Shown here piece by piece: positions 52,264-60,596 of a stretch of 64,000 nucleotides of DNA; the first letter of the stretch is position 1, and each line of letters begins with the position of its first letter. Source of the DNA: Clostridia bacterium. GTDB lineage: Bacteria > Bacillota > Clostridia > Christensenellales > Christensenellaceae. Location of the stretch: positions 152,707 to 216,706 of the forward strand of contig JAFRTU010000007.1 of the NCBI GenBank assembly GCA_017439085.1, in the 5' to 3' direction. The notes beneath the pieces are model-generated. The model was not told where the DNA came from. It searched no databases and worked only from the letters and a program-made list of their open reading frames with translations. A program made the position numbers and the translations under genes.

Positions 52264-53730
52264 ATGGAAGACAGCATCAGGAAGATCACGATACTTCATT
52301 CAAACGACATACACGGAGATTTCCTTCCGAAGATGGTGGATGGAAAAGAGACGGGCGGGCTTGCACGTCTTGCGGGCTATGTGAACAAGATACGCCGTGA
52401 AAAGGAAAACGTGCTCTATGCCATGGCCGGCGACATGTTCAGGGGCTCTGTGATAGACTCCGAGTTTGAGGGACTCTCCACCATCGACCTCATGAACAAC
52501 CTGCGTCCCGATGTGGCCACAATAGGAAACCATGAGGTGGACTACGGATTTGCGCATCTGCTGTTTCTGGAGAAGTGCGCCAAATTCCCCATCGTCAACG
52601 CAAACCTCTTCATAACCATGAACAATTCCCGCGTCTTCACCCCCTACGTCAATATAGACGTCGGAGGAGTGAGGATCATGTTCATAGGGATACTTACAGA
52701 GGAGGTGCTCGCCTCCACCAAGACCGAAAAGATCATAGGGACCTTCATCGATCTGGAGTCCGCTGCCAAGGAGGTCGGTATCATATGCGACAACTACCGT
52801 ACAGTGAGAACTGACCTTACAGTGCTGCTCACGCATATAGGCTATGAGAACGATCTGAAACTGGCCGAACTGTTGGATAAGGACTGGGGCGTCGACATGA
52901 TTATAGGCGGACATTCGCATACCTTCCTTGATGAGCCCGCATACGTGAACGGTATACCGATAGTCCAGGCAGGCACCGGTTCAGGCGTCATAGGCCAGAT
53001 CGACCTCCAGTACGATACGGAGGCCAGAAAACCTCTTGACTTCCGCTGGAAGTGTGTGCCAATAAACGAGGATACCGCTCCGGTAGATGAAGTCATGGAT
53101 GACCTCATAGACAGCTATCGTACTCAGACCGACACCAAATACAAGAGAGTCGTCACCCGCTGGGCAAGAAAGCTCACCCACCCGAGCCGTGAACAGGAGA
53201 CCGAGATGGGAAACCTATATGCCGACGTGATGGTGGATGATGCAAGCTACGACATAATGCTCTTCGGTTCAGGCAGTATCAGAAAAAAGGAGCTCGGACC
53301 CGTGATAGAATATCAGGACATGGTCGAGAACACGCCGTTCGATGACGTGATATACATGGTGGAAGTAACGGGTGCGCAGTGGAGAAGGATCGTTCAGCAC
53401 CTCATGAGAGATGATGCATGGATCGGTGAAACAGAATTCTATCAGGTATCGAGAGGAGTGAGGATAGTCTACAGAAAGTCCACTCATACTATCGAAGAAC
53501 TCTCCTTCAACGACAAGCCGGTGACAGACGACATGAGACTTAAGCTGGGACTCCAGGCGTATCATTACAAGAACTTCGATGATTTCTTCGGTATTCCCCT
53601 TGAAGAAGTCAGGAAGAACATGAAGCCACGCGTGGTGGCTACTTCCCAGAACAACATAATCGAGGAATATTTCACGAATAATGCCGGTCTCGATGCAAAG
53701 ATCGAGGGGCGCATCACCGTTCTTGAATAA
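52264..53730 (+). CDS. 5'-nucleotidase-like metallophosphoesterase
   Basis: 488 aa binuclear-metal phosphoesterase of the UshA/YfkN type. HSNDIHGDF (metal His/Asp), AGDMFRGS, IGNHEVDYG, LTHIGY and GGHSHTF form the metallophosphatase domain (about 8-250); the C-terminal 5'-nucleotidase domain (about 270-488) contains the substrate-binding FGSGSIRKKEL. Unlike most relatives it has no signal peptide, so it should act in the cytoplasm on nucleotides or cyclic diesters. GGAGG is eight bases before ATG 52264; the open frame reaching back to 51706 crosses hxlB on the other strand. Its original terminator is split by the IS element. Confidence 0.92.
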   Translation: MEDSIRKITILHSNDIHGDFLPKMVDGKETGGLARLAGYVNKIRREKENVLYAMAGDMFRGSVIDSEFEGLSTIDLMNNLRPDVATIGNHEVDYGFAHLLFLEKCAKFPIVNANLFITMNNSRVFTPYVNIDVGGVRIMFIGILTEEVLASTKTEKIIGTFIDLESAAKEVGIICDNYRTVRTDLTVLLTHIGYENDLKLAELLDKDWGVDMIIGGHSHTFLDEPAYVNGIPIVQAGTGSGVIGQIDLQYDTEARKPLDFRWKCVPINEDTAPVDEVMDDLIDSYRTQTDTKYKRVVTRWARKLTHPSREQETEMGNLYADVMVDDASYDIMLFGSGSIRKKELGPVIEYQDMVENTPFDDVIYMVEVTGAQWRRIVQHLMRDDAWIGETEFYQVSRGVRIVYRKSTHTIEELSFNDKPVTDDMRLKLGLQAYHYKNFDDFFGIPLEEVRKNMKPRVVATSQNNIIEEYFTNNAGLDAKIEGRITVLE

Positions 53731-53745
53731 AAGTCTGATAACACG

Positions 53746-53759
53746 AAAAAAGCCTGATG
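53746..53759. terminator. Left arm of a terminator split by the IS element
   Basis: AAAAAAGCCTGATG here is the exact complement of CATCAGGCTTTTTT at 55289-55302. Before insertion the two formed a bidirectional terminator between the phosphoesterase gene and the zinc-ribbon membrane protein gene. Confidence 0.75.
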
Positions 53760-53791
53760 GATGAGGTGCCCCCCAAAAGTTAGACTTTTTT

Positions 53792-53820
53792 ACTCTGGCG
53801 ATTTTCGCCAGAGTTTTTCT
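53792..53820 (+). terminator. Plus-strand terminator inside the IS 3' end
   Basis: ACTCTGGCG-ATTTT-CGCCAGAGT followed by TTTTTCT. It points into the element against transposase transcription, so it would stop phosphoesterase read-through. Confidence 0.8.
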
Positions 53821-54619
53821 ATGCAGAAAGCATTTCGTTTCGGTACTCGATCGGGCTTCGATATCCTAAAGATGCTTTTCCACGTTTCTCATTGTAATAA
53901 CATATATATTTGTCGATCGCGTCTTTGAGCTCTTCAAAGCTGTTGTATACATGACCGTAATACATCTCCTGTTTCATGATACCAAAGAAGTTCTCCATGG
54001 GAGAATTGTCATAGCAGTTGCCTTTCCGGGACATGCTCTGAAAGATCCGATTCTTCTTCAATTCATATCTGTAGACAGCCATTTGGTATGCCCAGCCTCG
54101 GTCTGAATGAAATGTACGCCTGTATTTGCAATCGTTGGTCGCTTCGATGGCCTCATTGAGTGCTGCCATTATGCTGTTTGCGGAAGGTTTCTTTGAGATC
54201 CCGTAGCTCAGTATCTCCAGATTCCACATATCCATGAACGGATCCAGATACAGTTTTCTGATCGAGATCCTGCCCTTGTCATCCGCCTCGTAATACTTAA
54301 ACTCCGATGTATCTGTAGTGATCTTCTGATGAGGGATACAGGTCCTGAACCGCCTGTTCACTCTGTTGGGAGCTATCCTTCCCACAACACCTTTGTATGT
54401 ACTGAATCTTCGGCTCTTTCTGGTATATGAGGTGATCTGCAGACCGTACTTCTTGAAGATTCGATGGATACGCTTCCTGTTGACGATCAATCCCTGCTTT
54501 CTGAGTTCCCCGTGCATCCGCCGATAGCCATAATCCTTGTGTGTTTCTCGGATCTTCTGAATCTTCTGCAGCAGCTCTGCATCCGGATCTTCATCGTTAA
54601 ATCGCTTCTGCCAGTACAT
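53819..54619 (-). CDS. IS150-type transposase OrfB (DDE integrase)
   Basis: 266 aa from its first ATG, made mainly as the OrfAB fusion. The rve integrase core holds D103 (TTDTSEFKY), D173 (HSDRGW) and E209 (NSPMENFFG), giving the D-D-35-E spacing of IS3 enzymes. It catalyses figure-eight and circle formation and strand transfer. The frame is open upstream of the ATG (Leu-Lys-Asn-Ile-Leu-Ala-Val-Val-Gly-Leu-Pro-Lys) through the end of orfA, as expected for -1 frameshifting. All catalytic residues are intact, so the element may be active. Confidence 0.94.
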   Translation of the reverse strand: MYWQKRFNDEDPDAELLQKIQKIRETHKDYGYRRMHGELRKQGLIVNRKRIHRIFKKYGLQITSYTRKSRRFSTYKGVVGRIAPNRVNRRFRTCIPHQKITTDTSEFKYYEADDKGRISIRKLYLDPFMDMWNLEILSYGISKKPSANSIMAALNEAIEATNDCKYRRTFHSDRGWAYQMAVYRYELKKNRIFQSMSRKGNCYDNSPMENFFGIMKQEMYYGHVYNSFEELKDAIDKYICYYNEKRGKASLGYRSPIEYRNEMLSA

Positions 54620-54660
54620 ATACGTGGCTTTTGGTAGACCGACTACTGCGAGAATGTTCT

Positions 54661-55227
54661 TTAGTCTGTATTCTCCTCGGAGGCTGTGGACGATTCTCGC
54701 TGTTCTTTCAGAAGTCTTTCCTCTTCTAAACGCAACCTCCTCGCTTCTTTTAAAAAGGCATTCTCGATCCTCAGTCTAAGGTTCTCCTCCTGCAATTGCT
54801 TCAGAAGTTCCTTTTGTTCATCGGAATCGCCTTTCTCGATATCACGAATGACTTTCTCTTTGTCCATGGATCGTTTCCTGCCTTTCTGCTTTTCCCTCAG
54901 TGCTTCTGGTCCTGCACTTCTGTAGGCCTTTACCCAACTAAAGATTCTCACAGGATCAGTCATTCCCACCTGAAGTGCAAGTTGCTGATATGACATTTCA
55001 CCTGTCAGATACAACTCTACTACATGAAGCTTGAATTCGAAAGAGTACGTTTGTATCTGTCTGCTCCTCAGAAGGCTTTCTTCACCATACTGCTTGTAAT
55101 TTTTAATCCATTTTTTAATACATGAGCATCCTACACCATATTTCTTTGCCAAGGACATGGCACTGCCATGTCCGCTTAAATACTCCATTACGATCTTACG
55201 TTTTAATTCAAAGCTATGTTTCGCCAT
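54661..55227 (-). CDS. IS150-type OrfA (helix-turn-helix protein)
   Basis: 188 aa DNA-binding subunit. Two helix-turn-helix units (about 5-50 and 62-110: AMSLAKKYGVGCSCIKKW and SYQQLALQVGMTDPVRIFSW) bind the IS ends; a Leu-rich coiled coil (about 140-175) mediates multimerisation. A slippery TTTAAAA (complement of 54754-54748) late in the gene lies where ribosomes would shift to the -1 frame to make OrfAB. The minus-strand leader between the IS end and ATG 55227 can fold TGACCCCC against GGGGGTCA. Confidence 0.93.
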   Translation of the reverse strand: MAKHSFELKRKIVMEYLSGHGSAMSLAKKYGVGCSCIKKWIKNYKQYGEESLLRSRQIQTYSFEFKLHVVELYLTGEMSYQQLALQVGMTDPVRIFSWVKAYRSAGPEALREKQKGRKRSMDKEKVIRDIEKGDSDEQKELLKQLQEENLRLRIENAFLKEARRLRLEEERLLKEQRESSTASEENTD

Positions 55228-55288
55228 ATTAAAATGACCCCCTCTGGTTAGATTTTGGTCTAACTTTTGGGGGTCAGTTCAGGACTCT

Positions 55289-55302
55289 CATCAGGCTTTT
55301 TT
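55289..55302. terminator. Right arm of the terminator split by the IS element
   Basis: CATCAGGCTTTTTT, exact complement of 53746-53759. It now lies 14 bases from the stop of the zinc-ribbon membrane protein gene without its partner arm nearby. Confidence 0.75.
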
Positions 55303-55315
55303 CATTTTTCTGTCT

Positions 55316-55924
55316 TCAGAACCGGGAGTTCGACTTCATGCTCTCGATATCCCCTGCTGAAAGGAGCACCTCATTATATTCGCAGAAGCCCTTATCCTTG
55401 CTCTCCTGAACATATGCGGCGGATACGTTGTATCTGTGTTCCGGTCTGTTCGAGGGACTGTTGATGAATTCTATATGCTGCTTCACGGACTTTCCGCTCA
55501 TCAGATGCTTGATGGCATAATACCCTGCCACGATTGTACCTGCAAGTCCTGCAAAGCCGAGTCCTGCGTTCTTCTCATGGAACACCAGGTCGAACAGGTA
55601 TACGAGGAACAGTGCAAGGCATCCCAGCATAACGCCTCCGAGTACCGCAGAGAAGATATAGTATTCCTTTATTATCTTCTTTCTGCTCTCTGTATAACAA
55701 TTGATGCAGAAGCCTCCTGTCTTTCTCCTTATGTTCCTGTACTGTGTTGAATATGTGGTCGTGACCTTTCCGAGGCCTGCCTGTGATAGGTCTGTCTTGG
55801 ATGTCGTATCTCCTTTTACAGCAACATAATATTCAGCGGGACTCATCCTCCCTCCACATTTAGGGCACGGGATCGGATTTAGCACGCTGTATTCTGCAGT
55901 AGTGATATCAGGTGTCTTTTCCAT
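55316..55924 (-). CDS. Zinc-ribbon membrane protein
   Basis: 202 aa, family not recognised. An N-terminal zinc ribbon uses CPKCGG (about 20-25) and CINC (about 73-76), then two hydrophobic helices (about 90-118 and 122-142) and a C-terminal cytoplasmic part. AAGGAG is seven bases before ATG 55924; the longer frame to 55993 is an overlap. Last gene of the operon starting at 60425 (20 bases after GH31). Its own terminator is split by the IS. The role may be regulatory or scaffolding; no function is claimed. Confidence 0.75.
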   Translation of the reverse strand: MEKTPDITTAEYSVLNPIPCPKCGGRMSPAEYYVAVKGDTTSKTDLSQAGLGKVTTTYSTQYRNIRRKTGGFCINCYTESRKKIIKEYYIFSAVLGGVMLGCLALFLVYLFDLVFHEKNAGLGFAGLAGTIVAGYYAIKHLMSGKSVKQHIEFINSPSNRPEHRYNVSAAYVQESKDKGFCEYNEVLLSAGDIESMKSNSRF

Positions 55925-55944
55925 TTTCGTTCTCCTTTTCCTAA

Positions 55945-57870
55945 TCAGTATCTGATATGTATAAGATCGTTCAGATCTATCTCCTCCACGCATCTAGCAG
56001 GCTTTGCAAGCACGAGTTCCTTTCCCGGCCTTATGAATACGGGTACTTCATTGAGCCCGGCCCTGATGTAATGGTCTCCCTTCGCAAGATATTCCTCATC
56101 ATAATCATCATAAGACCTGAACCTTATGAACTTCATCCTTTCAGGCAGATATACGTATCTTCCTGTCTTGTTCTGTTCGTAAACGGGGGTGATCATGATG
56201 CTGTCTCCCACAAGGAGCTGATCCTCGACCTCGCGGCATCTGTCGTCCTTTCTGTATTCGAAGAACAGAGGCTTCATGTACATTCCGCCGTTATCAGCTG
56301 CCTTCATGAACTCGGAACAGATATACGGAATAAGGGAATATCTCAGTTCTATGAGGTTCCTGAAGTCATCCGTCCGCTCGAAGCGGTACAGTTCCTGTTC
56401 CCTAGTACCCATGGCTGAGTGGTTCCTGAACAGAGGCGTGAATATGCCGAATCCTACCCATCTCATCATGAGATCCTCAGTGGTGTTCCCTCCGAATCCT
56501 CCTATGTCTGCACCTGAATACAGGAATCCCGTCATCGAAAGAGCCGGCATCATCTGGATGTTCATGAGGAGATGTCCCCATCTTGAGGTGTTGTCACCGG
56601 TCCAGACTCCTCCGTATCTGTGCATCCCTATATATGACGCCCTTGAGAACATGAGTATCTTCTTATCCGGCACGTTCCTCTCAAATGCCTCCGTAGCCGA
56701 TCTTGTCATATAGAAGCCGTAGAGGTTATGCACCCTGTCATGCCTTACCTTCTTTCCGTTGAAATCATGATAGAAGCTCCTGTAGTCTCCGGGATAGTTC
56801 GGAAGGGACGCTGCTACATCCTTGTACCTGAAGAAGTTCCATATATCAAGATCCATCTTCTCGAATTCTCTCAGCTGTCCGAATACCTCTTTAAGATGAT
56901 CTTCCGAATAGAATATCGCAGGCTCGTTCATGTCGTTCCAGAAGCCCTCGATGCCTGCATCAGTGAGCACCTTGTATTTGTCTCCGAACCACCTTCTGGC
57001 ATCATCGTTCAGGAAATCCGGAAAATGGACTTTTCCCGGCCACACGGCAGGTACGAAATAAGAACCGTCTTCCTTCCTGCAGAAGTAGCCCTTTTCCACT
57101 CCCTCCTCGTAAACGTCATATCCGTCCTCTATCTTGACTCCTGCGTCTATTATGGGGATGAGGCGTATACCCTCCTCCTTCATCTCCCTCACGAAGGACT
57201 CTAGATCCGGGAACCTTTCCTTATCGACCGTGAAGTCCTTGAAGTCCTTCATGTAGTCGATGTCCATGTATATCATGTCGAGGGGTATCCCGAGCTCCCT
57301 GTATCTACGGGCAACCTCCCTTATCTCTTCTGCGGACTTGTAGCCCCATCTGCTCTGTGCATAACCAAAAGCCCATACGGGAGGAACATAGCTCTTACCC
57401 GTGAGTTCTCTGAAACTGTGCACTATCTCGAGAGGATCCTTCCCGTCAATCACGTAGAAAGATGTGTCATTGTACTCAGGATGTATGTTTAGAACGTTGT
57501 CGTTCGTATAACCTATATCAAAGGTGACAGTCCCAGGGTTATCTATGAATATCCCGAAGCAGCTGTGGCCATCGTCAATTATCAGGAAGTTCTGGGATGC
57601 ATAGAGGGATACCTTGTCCTCGTCATGCTCCGGATCATCGGTATTGTTGCTTACATAGATCCAGCCTCTCTTGTTTATGCCTCTTACGGTCTCGCCGAGT
57701 CCGAACACCATGTCCCTTTCCCTGAGCACATAGGTAAACGTCTCCGTCTTTGGGTAATATGAGAAGCCTTCAGGTACTCCCTCCGTCCTCTCTATCTCTT
57801 TTACCGTTGCTCCCGTGTCATAGGGAGTCCCGAACTCATATCTTCTGATCTTTTCCTTCTTCATCTTCAT
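55945..57870 (-). CDS. Glycoside hydrolase family 31 (alpha-glucosidase)
   Basis: 641 aa retaining alpha-glycosidase, cytoplasmic (no signal peptide). The N-terminal beta domain has ERDMVFGLGE. The catalytic barrel has LDMIYMDIDYM, the nucleophile Asp313 in GFWNDMNEP, and the acid region in WTGDNTSRWGHL with GADIGGFGG. Likely substrates are alpha-glucosides or alpha-xylosides. ATG 57870 or 57864, both near AGGAAGGAT; the frame reaching 58002 is not credible. Third gene of the operon, 25 bases after the BMP fusion. Confidence 0.93.
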   Translation of the reverse strand: MKMKKEKIRRYEFGTPYDTGATVKEIERTEGVPEGFSYYPKTETFTYVLRERDMVFGLGETVRGINKRGWIYVSNNTDDPEHDEDKVSLYASQNFLIIDDGHSCFGIFIDNPGTVTFDIGYTNDNVLNIHPEYNDTSFYVIDGKDPLEIVHSFRELTGKSYVPPVWAFGYAQSRWGYKSAEEIREVARRYRELGIPLDMIYMDIDYMKDFKDFTVDKERFPDLESFVREMKEEGIRLIPIIDAGVKIEDGYDVYEEGVEKGYFCRKEDGSYFVPAVWPGKVHFPDFLNDDARRWFGDKYKVLTDAGIEGFWNDMNEPAIFYSEDHLKEVFGQLREFEKMDLDIWNFFRYKDVAASLPNYPGDYRSFYHDFNGKKVRHDRVHNLYGFYMTRSATEAFERNVPDKKILMFSRASYIGMHRYGGVWTGDNTSRWGHLLMNIQMMPALSMTGFLYSGADIGGFGGNTTEDLMMRWVGFGIFTPLFRNHSAMGTREQELYRFERTDDFRNLIELRYSLIPYICSEFMKAADNGGMYMKPLFFEYRKDDRCREVEDQLLVGDSIMITPVYEQNKTGRYVYLPERMKFIRFRSYDDYDEEYLAKGDHYIRAGLNEVPVFIRPGKELVLAKPARCVEEIDLNDLIHIRY

Positions 57871-57895
57871 ATCCTTCCTCAGGCAATATGTCTCC

Positions 57896-59833
57896 TTATG
57901 CTTCCTGTTCCGGAAGTATCTCATCCCTGTGTATGCCCAGTTCCCTGACGAGCGCCTTCGACATCGGGAATATCTCGTCATATGCAGGTATCCTTCCCTC
58001 AATGCTGTCGAGGAGCCTGTCCATCCTTAATATCTCAAGCGACTGTAAGGGTTTCGAACCGTCAGATATAACATCTCCGTCCTGAGATATCATCCTTTCC
58101 CGAAATATGCTGAATTCTCCCTTTTTCAGCTTGTCTGCCATGACAGAGGCAAGTGTCCCTGTCCCCTCGGGGACTATGCCGGAGACCGCCACGTCTATTG
58201 CTCCCGAGTCCATTCCCCACCAGTAGTTCACCGGTACGTCCTTTCTGTCCTCGTTTCCTGATAGTATGGACTTTAGCATGTTTTCATACAGCTTACCCCA
58301 TACCCATACGGGGGAGGCCGCAGGGGCAGGCTTTCCTTCTTCGTCAAGGATAAAGGTCCCATAGTAGCTGTCATACAGATACGCGGTATCGGGCACGGGA
58401 ATATCTCTGTTCGATATGACCCTTATTCCCTTTTCCCGGAGCTTTTTCACGCAGTCCGTCTCGGTGCAGCTCCATTCAAGATATATCCTGGCTCTAGGAT
58501 TGGTCATCCTGGCTCCGAGAGCAAAAGCGTTTATGGATGCAGGGACCCCCATTATCGGATAAGATGCTATATAGCCTATCATATCGTTCTCGGCAAGAGC
58601 TCCTGCTATCAGTCCGGTAATGAACTTCCCTTCGTAAGTACGGCAGTAATAGCTTCTGATGCTGGAAAGCGGTTGGCATGCCGAACAGTTGAAGAACCGG
58701 ATCCCTGGATATCTGACCGATGCTCTGAGTGTCGGACTTAGAAGCAGTGGTGTTGTCGTGAATATGACTTCAGCACCCTCCCTTACAGCCTTTCCGATCA
58801 GTTCCTCCGCCTTCTTATCGTCATCAGCGCCTCTGTATATGCTGACGGATACCTGATCCTTCATAGCATCCAGGAGATATCCTGCCCCTTCGACATGTCC
58901 CTTCGTCCATGTGCTCCTCTCTTCATCCTGCTGGCATATGAATGCCACGTCGAGATGCCTCGGAGTTCCCGATATAAGCTTTGATAAGGCGCTCTTTTTC
59001 TCATCCTTCGGCAGGGTACTCACTCTGATCGCTTCAGGCTCCGAGGAAGCCTTCACATCCTTCCAGACGGTTGAAAGGACCTTCTTTATATCATCCTGCT
59101 CCATAATGGAGAGTTCTTTAAATCCATGTATCTTCAGGAAGAGCAGCAGGGCCTCTTCGGGAATTATGTCTTCGCCGTCCTCCCTTAGCTCATAAAATGC
59201 CTTCCTGAACCTTGTAAACACTGACGTAAGCAGTTTCCTGTCTGCGTCCTCCCATTCCTCACCCTGCCTTTTTCCCATGGCTGAGATGAGACGGGCATAG
59301 TCTCCGCTCCTTCTGAAGCGTATATCGTATGTCCTGGCATCCCTGAAGAAATCGAGGAACTCCCGGTATACCGGATCTCCTAACGAAACAGGAAGTACTC
59401 TTCTGACCCTGGCAGCTATCTTTACCGCACCGAACCAGCGGAGCACGCTCACCCTCTTGTTTCCCTCGGAAACGTAGAAATCCCCGAGATACTCATAGCA
59501 GTCTATCGGATCTCTGATGCCCGTATCGGACAGATGTTCCCTGCACAGGTTGATCCATTTAGCCGCAAATTCGGTATCCGGTCCGTGAAGAGGCAGAAAA
59601 GACGCGGAAAGAGAATCCCTTCTGTCGGCTGACCTGATCCCTATGATCCTTTCCGCAGGAATCTCCATGACGGAAAGTTCTATGGGGTTCATGGCCGAGA
59701 CCCCGGGAAAGACTTCTTCAAGCACAGAGGGATACGGAGTGAGTCCTTTTGCTTCCAGCTCCTTCTTCTCCCTGAGCGCCATCTCATGAGCCTTTAGATA
59801 TTCGTTGCGCTCGGAAACATCAGATACGTTCAT
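57896..59833 (-). CDS. ParB-like domain fused to BMP/PnrA-like nucleoside-binding domain
   Basis: 645 aa. Residues about 50-150 include DPIDCYEYLGDFYVSEGNKRVSVLRWFG, a ParB/sulfiredoxin-type signature (VSEGNKRV). About 150-290 is a charged helical linker. About 293-600 matches the BMP/PnrA periplasmic-binding fold (DVAFICQQ at the start; YEGKFITGLIAGALAENDMIGYIASYPI; later NYWWGMDSGAIDVAV). There is no signal peptide or lipobox, so it is cytoplasmic although BMP proteins normally bind purine nucleosides outside the cell. A nucleoside or nucleotide sensor is inferred. AGGAG is upstream. Similar large proteins exist in Lachnospiraceae, but I know of no assigned function. Confidence 0.85.
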   Translation of the reverse strand: MNVSDVSERNEYLKAHEMALREKKELEAKGLTPYPSVLEEVFPGVSAMNPIELSVMEIPAERIIGIRSADRRDSLSASFLPLHGPDTEFAAKWINLCREHLSDTGIRDPIDCYEYLGDFYVSEGNKRVSVLRWFGAVKIAARVRRVLPVSLGDPVYREFLDFFRDARTYDIRFRRSGDYARLISAMGKRQGEEWEDADRKLLTSVFTRFRKAFYELREDGEDIIPEEALLLFLKIHGFKELSIMEQDDIKKVLSTVWKDVKASSEPEAIRVSTLPKDEKKSALSKLISGTPRHLDVAFICQQDEERSTWTKGHVEGAGYLLDAMKDQVSVSIYRGADDDKKAEELIGKAVREGAEVIFTTTPLLLSPTLRASVRYPGIRFFNCSACQPLSSIRSYYCRTYEGKFITGLIAGALAENDMIGYIASYPIMGVPASINAFALGARMTNPRARIYLEWSCTETDCVKKLREKGIRVISNRDIPVPDTAYLYDSYYGTFILDEEGKPAPAASPVWVWGKLYENMLKSILSGNEDRKDVPVNYWWGMDSGAIDVAVSGIVPEGTGTLASVMADKLKKGEFSIFRERMISQDGDVISDGSKPLQSLEILRMDRLLDSIEGRIPAYDEIFPMSKALVRELGIHRDEILPEQEA

Positions 59834-59858
59834 AAGACGGAGTTCTCCTCTAACCTTC

Positions 59859-60425
59859 TTACAGTTTATATTCCTTCAGATATTCCCTGAGAGACCTGAT
59901 CAGTTCCTCTTCATCCAGCCCGTAGAAGAGCTTTATGAAGCATCCGCTGATCATGGGGTTCAGGTCCATGCCGATCTCGATGGATCTGGAGTCGCTCTTG
60001 AAACCGTAGCATCTCTTACCGGCAGCATATGCCACACCGAGCTCCACACAGGCTCCTTCATCCGGCACTCTTCCGTCAAGCAAGATGAATACAATGTCGG
60101 ATTTCATGACTTCTTCCAGATCCTTGTCGAAGATCTTCTTGGATATCTCCTCAGCAGTAAGGCCTTCAAGATCGGGAGCAAGGTATCCGTCACGCTGCGG
60201 AAGGAACACTTCATAGCCATAGCTTTCGAGTATCTTCACTATCTTGAGGTTGTATTCCTTCTCGGCTGCGCTGAATAGAGGTCCTGCAAAATATATCCTC
60301 TTTCCCTTGAACTCCATGTCGGAAGGAGCATCCGGCGGTTCTTTTCTTCCGGAGCAGCCTCCAAGACAAATGAATATCATAAATACCAGTACGAGGGAGA
60401 TGTATCTCAGCATGCTTTTTCTCAT
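59859..60425 (-). CDS. Nucleoside 2-deoxyribosyltransferase-like lipoprotein
   Basis: 188 aa. A lipoprotein signal peptide (MRKSMLRYIS then a hydrophobic core, lipobox LGGC with Cys24) is joined to a nucleoside 2-deoxyribosyltransferase-like domain. That domain contains IYFAGPLFSAAEKEYN, FLPQRDGY, DIVFILLDGRVPDEGACVELGVAYAAGK (with the family nucleophile Glu) and CYGFKSDSR. The enzymes exchange bases between deoxynucleosides and are normally cytoplasmic. ATG 60425 follows AAGGAG. First gene of the operon with the BMP fusion, GH31 and the zinc-ribbon protein; its own promoter is upstream. Confidence 0.87.
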   Translation of the reverse strand: MRKSMLRYISLVLVFMIFICLGGCSGRKEPPDAPSDMEFKGKRIYFAGPLFSAAEKEYNLKIVKILESYGYEVFLPQRDGYLAPDLEGLTAEEISKKIFDKDLEEVMKSDIVFILLDGRVPDEGACVELGVAYAAGKRCYGFKSDSRSIEIGMDLNPMISGCFIKLFYGLDEEELIRSLREYLKEYKL

Positions 60426-60482
60426 GTTATCTCTTCTCCTTAATATCCGGAGATCAGTTGATGACATCCGGCTGTTATATTA

Positions 60483-60512
60483 ATTATACAGTTCTCCGTT
60501 AAGCGCATACAA
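60483..60512 (-). promoter_or_regulatory. Promoter of the deoxyribosyltransferase/BMP-fusion operon
   Basis: Minus strand TTGTAT (60512-60507), 18-base spacer, perfect TATAAT (60488-60483). Confidence 0.6.
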
Positions 60513-60535
60513 TCGGCCATAAGAAACTGTACCGA

Positions 60536-60573
60536 CAAAAAAAGCCCGGACCCCATCTTACAGGACCCGGACT
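60536..60573 (-). terminator. Terminator of the SPFH/zinc-ribbon operon
   Basis: Minus strand AGTCCGGGTCC...GGGGTCCGGGCT (eleven pairs with wobbles) followed by seven T. Confidence 0.75.
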
Positions 60574-60596
60574 CGGTTAAAGTTATCTATATATGC

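Larger units (their letters stand above)
53767..55276 (-). mobile_element. IS3-family (IS150-type) insertion sequence, intact
   Basis: About 1.5 kb. The ends are TGCCCCCCAAAAGTTAGA (53767-53784) and the inverted TCTAACTTTTGGGGGTCA (55259-55276), 17 of 18 positions matching. Two minus-strand reading frames encode the OrfA helix-turn-helix protein and the OrfB DDE integrase in the -1 frame. No target duplication is seen (flanks AGG and GTT), so it may be old or the ends may be slightly misplaced. A 42-base copy of the two fused ends occurs at 19567-19608. Confidence 0.93.

Noticed and set aside
53764..55279. Target-site duplication of the IS
   Set aside because: Three bases outside the ends are AGG and GTT; no direct repeat found even with the ends moved by a few bases.
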